From contig CACZPE010000040.1 of NCBI GenBank assembly GCA_902782875.1, positions 1-18,698 on the forward strand: a stretch of 18,698 nt of DNA, in the 5' to 3' direction. Positions within the stretch are counted from its first letter, which is position 1. Each line of letters opens with the position of its first letter. The position numbers and the translations under genes were made by a program. This DNA comes from an uncultured Ruminococcus sp. GTDB lineage: Bacteria > Bacillota_A > Clostridia > Oscillospirales > Ruminococcaceae. The notes beneath the pieces were generated by a model. The model saw only the letters and a program-made list of their open reading frames with translations, made no database searches and was not told where the DNA came from. Of the stretch, positions 1 through 6,038 are shown in pieces.

Positions 1-22
1 AAAACTCGAGGATAAATAATAC

Positions 23-59
23 GATCGGTATAATCCTGTGCGGATTATACCGATCTTTT
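23..59. terminator. Hairpin terminator downstream of def
   Basis: A perfect 14-bp stem, GATCGGTATAATCC (23-36) with GGATTATACCGATC (42-55), closes a 5-nt loop. On the plus strand it is followed by TTTT (56-59). On the minus strand it begins 2 nt after the def stop codon and is followed by a looser T-rich stretch. It most likely ends the trkA-def transcript and may also stop a plus-strand transcript arriving from outside the window. Confidence 0.75.
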
Positions 60-471
60 ATATCAGTATGCCATTGCAGTGGTCTGTCTCGTGCTGTATT
101 ATCTGCGCGGGAAGACCGCTGAAGTTCTTTATGCGCTCCTGCATCTTTTCGTTCTGCCACCGCACCTTTATCCTGTCAAAGCGCTTTACGGGGCGCGGTC
201 CGCCAGTGAGCGAGAGGCAGCCCTCCTCTGTGTCATAGGGCTTTTCCGCCTTGATTATCTCGGGGTTGAACATGGTGATGATGTTTTTGCCGTCATAGAA
301 TGCGATGATGCATTTGCGCACACCGATCATATTCGCTGCCATGCCGACACAGTGCTCTCTGTTTGCGGCAAGTGTGTCCGCAAGGTCTTGCGCTGTCTGT
401 ATATCGCCTGCATCCGCTTTCTCCGATTTCAGAGACAGCATAAAGGGATCGTGTATTATTTCTTTTATCAT
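58..471 (-). CDS. def: Peptide deformylase, short variant
   Basis: This 137-residue protein belongs to the peptide deformylase family, metal enzymes that remove the formyl group from the N-terminal methionine of new proteins in the cytoplasm. Two of the three family motifs are intact: EGCLSL (83-88, metal ligand Cys85) and HETDH (127-131, metal ligands His127 and His131, catalytic Glu128). The first motif is altered. Where the family normally has GxGLAAPQIG, this protein has CVGMAANMIG (41-50), so the conserved active-site Gln is Met48. At 137 residues it is shorter than the usual 150-190. It starts 2 nt after the trkA stop codon and is probably translationally coupled, because no strong ribosome site is visible. 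A second, canonical deformylase may exist elsewhere in the genome. The family call is secure; normal activity is not. Confidence 0.88.
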   Translation of the reverse strand: MIKEIIHDPFMLSLKSEKADAGDIQTAQDLADTLAANREHCVGMAANMIGVRKCIIAFYDGKNIITMFNPEIIKAEKPYDTEEGCLSLTGGPRPVKRFDRIKVRWQNEKMQERIKNFSGLPAQIIQHETDHCNGILI

Positions 472-473
472 GG

Positions 474-1829
474 TTATTCCAGTATATCCTTTATATCGGT
501 GAGGGCCTTGATGTCGGATACGATCACGACACTGTCGCCCGCCTTGATCACGTCTGAACCTCTCGGTATCATTACCTTTCTGCCCCTGAGTATGGCGGCG
601 ATAAGGGTGTTTTTCTTGAAGACAAGATGGGATATGGGCTTGTCGGTTATGGGCGAGCCCTCGGTTATCCTGAATTCGGCTGCCTCTATCTTGTCCTTTA
701 TGACGTTGTAGAGAGTCTCCACATTGCTGCCCATGGTGTTTTTCATAGCTCTGACATAGCGTATGATAACATCCGAGGTCAGGTTCTTGGGGTATATTAT
801 GGTATCAAGGTCAAGGCGCTTCACAACATCGTCGAATTCGAGCCTGTTTATCTTGGTGACGACCTTTCCCCTGCCGCTGTCGGCGGCAAAGAGAGAGAGG
901 AGGATATTTTCCTCGTCCATATTCGTAAGGGATACAAATCCGTCTGTATCGGCGATGCCGTATTCGTTGAGTATCTCGCGGGATGTGGCATCGGCGTTTA
1001 TGATATCTATACCGGGAAGTGCGGTGCAGAGCTCATCGCAGCGGTCTCTGTCCTTCTCGATTATCTTTACTCCTATGCCGACCTTTGAGAGTATATCACC
1101 GAGGTAATAGCCTGTCTCGCCGCCGCCTGCGATCATGACGTCCTTTACGGGATTGAGGCGGTAGTTTATCTTCTTGAAGAATTCCGTTGCGTTCTTCGGT
1201 GAGGCTACTATAGATATAACGTCGCCATCTGCGAATTCGGAGTCACCGTTTGGTATGAACGCCTCGCTGCCGCGCTCTATTATGCAAATAAGTACATCGC
1301 AGCGCAGTACTGCAACCACGTCCTTGACCGTCATATCCGTGAGCTTGCAGCCCTCGGGGAGCTTGAACTTGAGAAGCTCCACACGCCCCTTTGCGAAGGT
1401 ATCCACCTTCATCGCGGAGGGGAAGCGCAGCACCTTTGCGATCTCGGATGCGGCGATATATTCGGGGTTTATCGTCATGGCAAGACCCAGCTCTGACTGC
1501 AGGAACGAGGAATCGGCCACATATTCGGGGTTTCTTATCCTAGCTATGGTGCGGCAGCTGCCGCCCTTCTTAGCTATCAGGCAGCAGAGGATATTCAGCT
1601 CGTCGGAATGGGTGACGGCTATGAACAGGTCGGCTTCCCTGATGCCTGCATCGGCCTGTACCGCGTGGACGGCGCCGTTGCCGACTATACCCATTATATC
1701 TGTCTGCCCCGACAGCTTGGAGACCTTCTCGGGATCGGTGTCAATAACGGTTACGTCATCACCCTCTGCGTCAAGTGTATTTGCAAGAGTCTCTCCGACC
1801 TTGCCGCAGCCTACGATAATTATTTTCAT
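474..1829 (-). CDS. trkA: Trk-type potassium uptake regulator TrkA
   Basis: This is a full-length (451 residues) cytoplasmic gating subunit of a Trk/Ktr potassium channel. It has the double RCK layout of TrkA: a first Rossmann fold starting GCGKVG (7-12) with an acidic NAD-binding strand end near VIDTD, a first RCK-C domain at about 145-215, a second Rossmann fold starting GGGETG (235-240), and a second RCK-C domain at about 380-445. Known TrkA proteins bind NAD(H) or ATP and gate the membrane subunit TrkH. No trkH is present in the window. The ATG at 1829 is supported by a GAGGT ribosome site (1837-1841, minus strand) 7 nt upstream. It is the first gene of a two-gene operon with def and has a clear promoter about 70 bp upstream. 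Confidence 0.93.
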   Translation of the reverse strand: MKIIIVGCGKVGETLANTLDAEGDDVTVIDTDPEKVSKLSGQTDIMGIVGNGAVHAVQADAGIREADLFIAVTHSDELNILCCLIAKKGGSCRTIARIRNPEYVADSSFLQSELGLAMTINPEYIAASEIAKVLRFPSAMKVDTFAKGRVELLKFKLPEGCKLTDMTVKDVVAVLRCDVLICIIERGSEAFIPNGDSEFADGDVISIVASPKNATEFFKKINYRLNPVKDVMIAGGGETGYYLGDILSKVGIGVKIIEKDRDRCDELCTALPGIDIINADATSREILNEYGIADTDGFVSLTNMDEENILLSLFAADSGRGKVVTKINRLEFDDVVKRLDLDTIIYPKNLTSDVIIRYVRAMKNTMGSNVETLYNVIKDKIEAAEFRITEGSPITDKPISHLVFKKNTLIAAILRGRKVMIPRGSDVIKAGDSVVIVSDIKALTDIKDILE

Positions 1830-1896
1830 AAAAATGACCTCGGATTTATGATAGGTACCTTACGTGCGAAATAAAGCCCTGTTTGCGTTTATGCTT

Positions 1897-1925
1897 ATAT
1901 TACCACACTTCTCCCCCGTTTTCAA
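1897..1925 (-). promoter_or_regulatory. Sigma-A promoter for trkA-def
   Basis: Read on the minus strand, TTGAAA (1925-1920) and TAATAT (1902-1897) are separated by exactly 17 bp. Transcription would start near 1890, giving a leader of about 60 nt before trkA. Its -35 box lies 7 bp from the -35 box of the divergent promoter. Confidence 0.75.
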
Positions 1926-1932
1926 GCCTAAC

Positions 1933-1961
1933 TTGACATTTTATCATCTTTGTAGTAAAAT
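1933..1961 (+). promoter_or_regulatory. Strong sigma-A promoter for the sigma-factor/propeller operon
   Basis: A consensus TTGACA (1933-1938) and TAAAAT (1956-1961) are separated by 17 bp. The predicted start near 1968 leaves a leader of about 270 nt before the sigma-factor ATG. This is a housekeeping-type promoter, so the sigma factor would be made constitutively and controlled mainly after transcription. Confidence 0.75.
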
Positions 1962-2239
1962 CAGAATGAAAAAGTGCGAATTTTTGATGACTGTCTTTCT
2001 CTGCTGCAGCCAGGGCAGGGTAAGAAAGCACATGGTATTTGTCGGAAGTGCTGCAATATATGTGTGGACGCGTGAATTATTTGTGCATATATACAAATCG
2101 AAAAAGTATATGCAACAAAACGCCTCTGAAAACACACTATATATACGAAAGGCTCAGATGGAGCAAGGGGCATTCCCGGCGGTAAATATCATATCAACAC
2201 CGTCTTACTGCAAGGACGGCAGCGAGGTGATTTGCTGTT
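1962..2239 (+). other. Long untranslated leader before the sigma-factor gene
   Basis: This stretch of about 278 nt between the promoter and the sigma-factor start holds no convincing gene. An open frame crosses it but has no ribosome site at its start and runs out of frame into the sigma gene. A bulged hairpin, CCGTCTT (2200-2206) with AAGGACGG (2212-2219), sits directly before the ribosome site AGCGAGGTGA (2221-2230). No known riboswitch was recognised. Confidence 0.4.
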
Positions 2240-2764
2240 ATGAGCTTGGATATGACCGCAGCGGTGCAGAAGGCACAGGCGGGAGATACACAAGCGTTTG
2301 CCGAACTTTATTCCCTTGTCTACAAGGATCTTTACCGTGTGGCTCTGCTGAACCTGAACAATGAGCATGATGCTTCGGATGCGGTTAGCGACGCAGTCCT
2401 CGAAGCGTACACCAATATCAGAAAGCTCAGAGAAGCAAATGCCTTCAAATCGTGGATGATGACGATCCTTACTGCAAAAATAAAAAACAAACAGAAGGAA
2501 TACGTCAGAAACCGAGACCTCATGGAAGATATAGAAGACCTTGAGGATACGCAGGCCGACGATACGACAGATATAAAGTTCGACGGCGTACTGCTTGCAA
2601 ATGCGATGGCTTCGCTCTCAGAGGATGAAAGAATGGTGCTCTCACTGAGCATAGTCTCAGGATATACCAGCGAAGAGATCGCCTCGATGACAGGTATAAC
2701 TGCAAATACCGTCAGATCCAAGGCGGCAAGAGCAAAAGAAAAGCTAAAAAGAATGCTTGAATAA
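2240..2764 (+). CDS. ECF-type RNA polymerase sigma factor
   Basis: This 174-residue protein has the two-domain layout of extracytoplasmic-function sigma factors. The sigma-2 region (about 20-84) includes ELYSLVYKDLYRVALL and the ending FKSWMMTILTAK. An acidic linker (95-112) follows. The sigma-4 helix-turn-helix (about 125-172) includes SEDERMVLSLSIVSGYTSEE and TANTVRSKAARAKEKL. Such factors direct RNA polymerase to a small regulon and are usually held inactive by a membrane partner. The ATG at 2240 is supported by AGGTGA 9 nt upstream. The next gene, a membrane-anchored propeller protein, begins 25 nt downstream and is the natural candidate for its regulator. No target promoter could be identified. 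Confidence 0.87.
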   Translation: MSLDMTAAVQKAQAGDTQAFAELYSLVYKDLYRVALLNLNNEHDASDAVSDAVLEAYTNIRKLREANAFKSWMMTILTAKIKNKQKEYVRNRDLMEDIEDLEDTQADDTTDIKFDGVLLANAMASLSEDERMVLSLSIVSGYTSEEIASMTGITANTVRSKAARAKEKLKRMLE

Positions 2765-2789
2765 GTCTATAACGAAAGGAGGTCCCGTA

Positions 2790-4667
2790 ATGAGTTTCGA
2801 TAAGGAGCTTGAAAGAGCGGTCGGCGAAATAGAGATCCCCGACAGTCTCAGCCCCGAAAATATCGGGCAGATGCTTATGTCTGCAAATATAGTACAGCTC
2901 GATCCCGAGGATATACCCGAGCTTCTTATCTCCGACAAGCTCGACAGAAAGAAGATCAGGATGTCTAAGCGCAGTATCCTCATCAGGACTGCAGCAGCAG
3001 CTGCTGCGTTTGCTGCACTCGCGGGCGGATTTGCCGCTCTTAATGCAAACAACGCACATATCGATCCTATCGCAAGCGAGAAGGAATATATGGCTGTACA
3101 GGAAGTACAGTCCTACGGTGAGCTGTATGACATCTATACAGGTATCAGCAATGCACAGTCAGGAGCCGCAAACGGCGACGGCGTGGAGATACCGACAGAG
3201 CCTGCTGCAACAGGTGCAGGCGATGTGACCGAGACTGCTCCCGTGACGACGGAATATGTTCCCGAGGTCACGAGCATACAGGAAGTAACCGAGCCCGAGG
3301 TAACGGAGGTCGTTCGTTCGGATTTTTCCGATGCGGATATAGTGAAGAGCAGCGACAGCCATATCTACTACCTCTGCGAGGATACGGTATATTCGGTCGA
3401 TAAGTCGGGCATGAAGACGGACTCAAAGACAGTGAGCGGCATAAGCCCGTTTGAGATGTATATCTCGGGCGACAGCCTCATACTCATTGGCAGCGGGACC
3501 GGCAGCGGCATGTACAGCACAGCCGCTGAGATATATGATATATCGGGCGGAACGCCCGTACTTGCACATGATTACAGCCTCGGCGGTGATTATGTGTCCG
3601 CACGCTCGGAAAACGGCATAGTCTTCTTAGTGACGAGCCTTACGGGCAGTGCGATGGGAGAGAACGCAGGCATGGAAAGCTATGTACCGTCCTATTATGC
3701 GGACGGCGTCAGAGCGTTCCTCAGCGCATCGGATATATCGGTGCCGCAGACTGCGAACAACACCGGCTATACGATAATGACGATGATAAATGCCGAAAAC
3801 GGCAGAGTCTCCGCAAAGGCGGTCCTCGGCAATGCTGAGGTATACTGCTCCGCAGATACTCTCTACGTGGTCGGCGGTGCCTCTGAAGACGGAAAGAACG
3901 TTACCAATGTAACATCGTTCTCCGTAGATGACGGCATACTCGGATACAAGGCTTCCGCAAAGCTTGACGGCTCGCTCATAGGAAAATCCATGGCCGAGAC
4001 CGAGGGCCTGTTCAGGATAGCCTGCAGCACAGAAAACGGCACAAATATCTATTCTCTTGATGACGGCCTTGAGATCGTCAGCAGCTCCGAGGGACTCATC
4101 CCCGACAAGGCGATTGGTTCCGTCAAGTTTGAGGACAGCGTGGCTGTGCTCAATGAAAGACACGGCCCCGAATCGGTGCTCGTAGTCGATCTCGACAGGA
4201 GCAAGGAGGTAGAGGATACCACATTCTTCACGGGCTCCGTGAATAAGCTGACAGATGAGATCTCCATAAGCTTCACGAAAAACGAGAACGGTCTGCTGCT
4301 CACAGCGGTGGGTACCACAGGCGAGATCGAAGACAGCTATCAGTTTGAGAATGCCGATGCGGATTCGGAGGCCCTTCGTGACAGAAACGCAATGCTCATA
4401 GACAGCGGCCGTATGGTGATAGGAGTTCCTGTCAGATCCGGCGATATGAGCAGATACTATATATTCTCCTACAGCGCAGACGGCGGCTTTATGCAGCTCG
4501 GCGTTGTTGACAGCCCCGACGGTGTGCCTTTTGAAAGGGCAGTCGTTGACGGCGACAGGATAATAATGATAGGCAGCGGCGGTATGATATCTGTAGCGCT
4601 CGATGACCTTGCAGGCACTTTCCCGCAGGGCGGATTCGAGAGCGAAATGATACCGTTCATGCCCTGA
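2790..4667 (+). CDS. Membrane-anchored beta-propeller protein, probable sigma-factor partner
   Basis: This 625-residue protein is probably a single-pass membrane protein with its C-terminus outside. Residues 1-60 are cytoplasmic and include SLSPENI (20-26), which resembles short motifs near the start of Firmicute proteins encoded beside ECF sigma factors. An Ala-rich membrane helix spans about 62-86. A Thr/Glu/Pro/Val-rich linker (about 120-176) leads to a domain (about 177-625) resembling the secreted C-terminal beta-propeller family (Pfam Beta_propel): DFSDADIVKSSDSHIYYL matches its DEADIVK start, and GDYVSARSENGIVFLVTS matches its second conserved block. The start at 2790 is set by AAAGGAGGT (2775-2783); an upstream in-frame codon lies inside the sigma gene. 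Acting as anti-sigma or sensor for the upstream factor is inferred from order, spacing and topology. The ligand is unknown. Confidence 0.82.
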   Translation: MSFDKELERAVGEIEIPDSLSPENIGQMLMSANIVQLDPEDIPELLISDKLDRKKIRMSKRSILIRTAAAAAAFAALAGGFAALNANNAHIDPIASEKEYMAVQEVQSYGELYDIYTGISNAQSGAANGDGVEIPTEPAATGAGDVTETAPVTTEYVPEVTSIQEVTEPEVTEVVRSDFSDADIVKSSDSHIYYLCEDTVYSVDKSGMKTDSKTVSGISPFEMYISGDSLILIGSGTGSGMYSTAAEIYDISGGTPVLAHDYSLGGDYVSARSENGIVFLVTSLTGSAMGENAGMESYVPSYYADGVRAFLSASDISVPQTANNTGYTIMTMINAENGRVSAKAVLGNAEVYCSADTLYVVGGASEDGKNVTNVTSFSVDDGILGYKASAKLDGSLIGKSMAETEGLFRIACSTENGTNIYSLDDGLEIVSSSEGLIPDKAIGSVKFEDSVAVLNERHGPESVLVVDLDRSKEVEDTTFFTGSVNKLTDEISISFTKNENGLLLTAVGTTGEIEDSYQFENADADSEALRDRNAMLIDSGRMVIGVPVRSGDMSRYYIFSYSADGGFMQLGVVDSPDGVPFERAVVDGDRIIMIGSGGMISVALDDLAGTFPQGGFESEMIPFMP

Positions 4668-4711
4668 CAGATATCATTTTTCACTGACATTTACTTTTCC
4701 TTCTAAAAAGG

Positions 4712-4738
4712 CGGCAGGGCAACAGCCCTGCCGTTTTT
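4712..4738 (+). terminator. Intrinsic terminator of the sigma/propeller operon
   Basis: A perfect 9-bp stem, CGGCAGGGC (4712-4720) with GCCCTGCCG (4725-4733), has a 4-nt loop and is followed by TTTTT (4734-4738). An A-run at 4705-4709 on the other side could let it work in both directions. It lies 45 nt after the propeller stop codon. Confidence 0.9.
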
Positions 4739-4842
4739 GCAGAAAAGTATACATATACTCTTTATTTGGTATAAAAACTGTACAAAAACATTGCACAGGT
4801 TTGTTGAAGAAAACAAAAATATCGGTTTGCGATAAAAAATAC

Positions 4843-4871
4843 TTGCAATGAAAACGGCTTTGTGATACAAT
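4843..4871 (+). promoter_or_regulatory. Extended -10 promoter for the 238-residue secreted protein
   Basis: TTGCAA (4843-4848) and TACAAT (4866-4871) are separated by 17 bp, with an extended TG at 4863-4864. Predicted start is near 4878, giving a leader of about 95 nt. The upstream flank (4741-4842) is very A-rich, as in UP-element promoters. Confidence 0.75.
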
Positions 4872-4890
4872 AAGCCATAAGGGTAACTAT

Positions 4891-4950
4891 CTGTTATGAA
4901 AGCATAACAGCGAAAGAAATAAATTGGTCGTGCTCTGCATATTGCACGAC
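4891..4950 (+). other. Two perfect hairpins in the mRNA leader
   Basis: The leader of the secreted-protein gene contains two perfect inverted repeats. The first is CTGTTATG (4891-4898) with CATAACAG (4903-4910), loop AAAG. The second is GTCGTGC (4927-4933) with GCACGAC (4944-4950), loop of 10 nt. Neither is followed by a T-run, and the second ends 7 nt before the ribosome site AGGAGGA (4958-4964). They may stabilise an abundant mRNA or control translation. Confidence 0.6.
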
Positions 4951-4971
4951 GTATATCAGGAGGAACAAAAA

Positions 4972-5688
4972 ATGAAGGTTAAAAAGACACTTGCAGCTGT
5001 AGCAGCTGCTGTAATGACTCTTTCGATCGCATCTGCATCTGCATTCGCTATCGACTATAGCATTCCCACATATACAGGCGGACCTGCTGACACCACCGTT
5101 ACAAGAACAGGCGGCAATACCCCCGCTCCTTCTCTTGTAGCTCCCATATTCGGTGACGAGAACGATGACACTGAGAATGCAAAGAAGAAGATCATCACCG
5201 CTGCTGACGTTAAGAGAGCAGTAAAGAACGGCACATCCATCATAATCCCCAAGCAGGGTGCTGTTATAAACAAGGCTGCCGTATCTGAGATCGCTAAGTC
5301 CGGTGCTACCGTAAGCTTTACCAACACCGACGGCTCCACATTCACCATCAGCTCTGATTCCGTAACTGCTGCAAAGAGCACAGATATCGGCTTTGAGATC
5401 GCATATGATGATGAGTCCATCTACATCTATCCCGTTGGTACAGGCGCATACGGATTTGATGTAAATGTTACCATCAAGTTCGACAAGATCCCCCCGAAGA
5501 TGGACGTAGATTCCGCTCGTCTCTATCATATCACAGATACAGACGTTGAGGATATGGGCCCTGTTTCCGTTGGCGAGAACAGCATAAGCGTAACGATCTC
5601 CACTCGTTCTTACTACAAGATCACAAGCGCAAGCATTGAGGATGTAAGCGCAGGTGCAGGCGTAAACGGCGACGGCGTTAACGTTTGA
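4972..5688 (+). CDS. Small secreted protein with a domain shared with the gene at 9905
   Basis: This 238-residue protein has a textbook signal peptide: MKVKK, a hydrophobic Ala-rich core, and a predicted cut after ASAFA at residue 26. A Thr/Pro-rich spacer (about 30-70) is followed by a predicted beta-rich domain (about 77-222). That domain resembles the C-terminus of the protein at 9905: both have a short helix ending in K-x-G, a strand, a second short helix (AAVSEIAKSGATVSFTNTDG here, SSLLKAIKGKNVNVRFILPN there), a strand pair with T-I, and a final strand ending near YYKI or PYLVVLK. The start at 4972 is set by AGGAGGA 7 nt upstream. Codon choice is narrow (many GCT, GTA, AAG, ATC), suggesting high expression. 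It stands alone between its promoter and terminator. I do not recognise its function; a surface or matrix role is only a guess. Confidence 0.82.
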   Translation: MKVKKTLAAVAAAVMTLSIASASAFAIDYSIPTYTGGPADTTVTRTGGNTPAPSLVAPIFGDENDDTENAKKKIITAADVKRAVKNGTSIIIPKQGAVINKAAVSEIAKSGATVSFTNTDGSTFTISSDSVTAAKSTDIGFEIAYDDESIYIYPVGTGAYGFDVNVTIKFDKIPPKMDVDSARLYHITDTDVEDMGPVSVGENSISVTISTRSYYKITSASIEDVSAGAGVNGDGVNV

Positions 5689-5703
5689 TTATTTAAATGA
5701 CAG

Positions 5704-5734
5704 ACACCCGTGGGTAACCCACGGGTGTTTTTTT
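5704..5734 (+). terminator. Strong intrinsic terminator
   Basis: A perfect 11-bp stem, ACACCCGTGGG (5704-5714) with CCCACGGGTGT (5718-5728), has a 3-nt loop and leads into seven T residues (5728-5734). It lies 15 nt after the stop codon of the 238-residue secreted protein. CAGAC and GTCTG flank the structure and could extend it. Confidence 0.93.
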
Positions 5735-5762
5735 GTCTGAAGGGATAGCGTAATATATGTAG

Positions 5763-5852
5763 AATAAAAGGTACCGAGTCACAAATATAACCGTCCTCAT
5801 AAACAAATCTGCGAAGAGGCTGCCGGCACTGCCGGCCGAGGAGGGTGTCGGC
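5763..5852. repeat. Diverged intergenic repeat, copy 1
   Basis: This copy begins AATAAAAGGTACCG and aligns with copy 2 starting 118 bp downstream; a hand alignment of the first 75 positions gives about 49 matches with one gap. It holds a 6-bp hairpin, GCCGGC (5822-5827) with GCCGGC (5831-5836), loop ACT. A second hairpin, GCCGA (5835-5839) with TCGGC (5848-5852), overlaps it, so the two cannot form at once. No gene is visible here. Confidence 0.6.
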
Positions 5853-5880
5853 ACTGCTCCTGATGTAAATATACATACAA

Positions 5881-5967
5881 AATAAAGTTACCGTGCCACA
5901 GATAAGACTATCCTCGCAGAATAATCAACGAAATAGCTTCGGGCCTTGCCCGACAAAATGTCGTCGG
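5881..5967. repeat. Diverged intergenic repeat, copy 2
   Basis: The second copy begins AATAAAGTTACCG. Its hairpin, TCGGGC (5939-5944) with GCCCGA (5948-5953), loop CTT, occupies the same place as in copy 1 but with different paired bases. A second hairpin, CGACA (5951-5955) with TGTCG (5959-5963), again overlaps the first. It ends just before the argS promoter, so it is not part of the argS mRNA. A weak minus-strand open frame runs through it but does not look coding. Confidence 0.6.
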
Positions 5968-5971
5968 ATAC

Positions 5972-6000
5972 TTGATAAATGCGGCTGATTGTGTTATAAT
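5972..6000 (+). promoter_or_regulatory. Promoter for argS
   Basis: TTGATA (5972-5977) and a consensus TATAAT (5995-6000) are separated by 17 bp, with an extended TG at 5992-5993. Transcription near 6007 gives a leader of about 32 nt, too short for a T-box. Confidence 0.82.
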
Positions 6001-6038
6001 AAAGCGAATACCATAACATAAAAAAGGATTGATATAAG

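Noticed and set aside
2134..2146. NrdR-box-like string ACACTATATATAC
   Set aside because: Only one imperfect half-matching site is present; NrdR boxes normally occur as a spaced pair before nrd genes, and none is here.
1864..2364. Open frame of 166 codons across the sigma-factor leader
   Set aside because: It has no ribosome site, starts before the mapped promoter boxes, ends inside the sigma gene in another frame, and its composition (Cys-rich, mixed) does not look like protein.
5741..6038. T-box leader for argS
   Set aside because: GGTACCG in the repeat recalls the T-box sequence, but both copies lie upstream of the argS promoter and no terminator/antiterminator pair precedes the gene.
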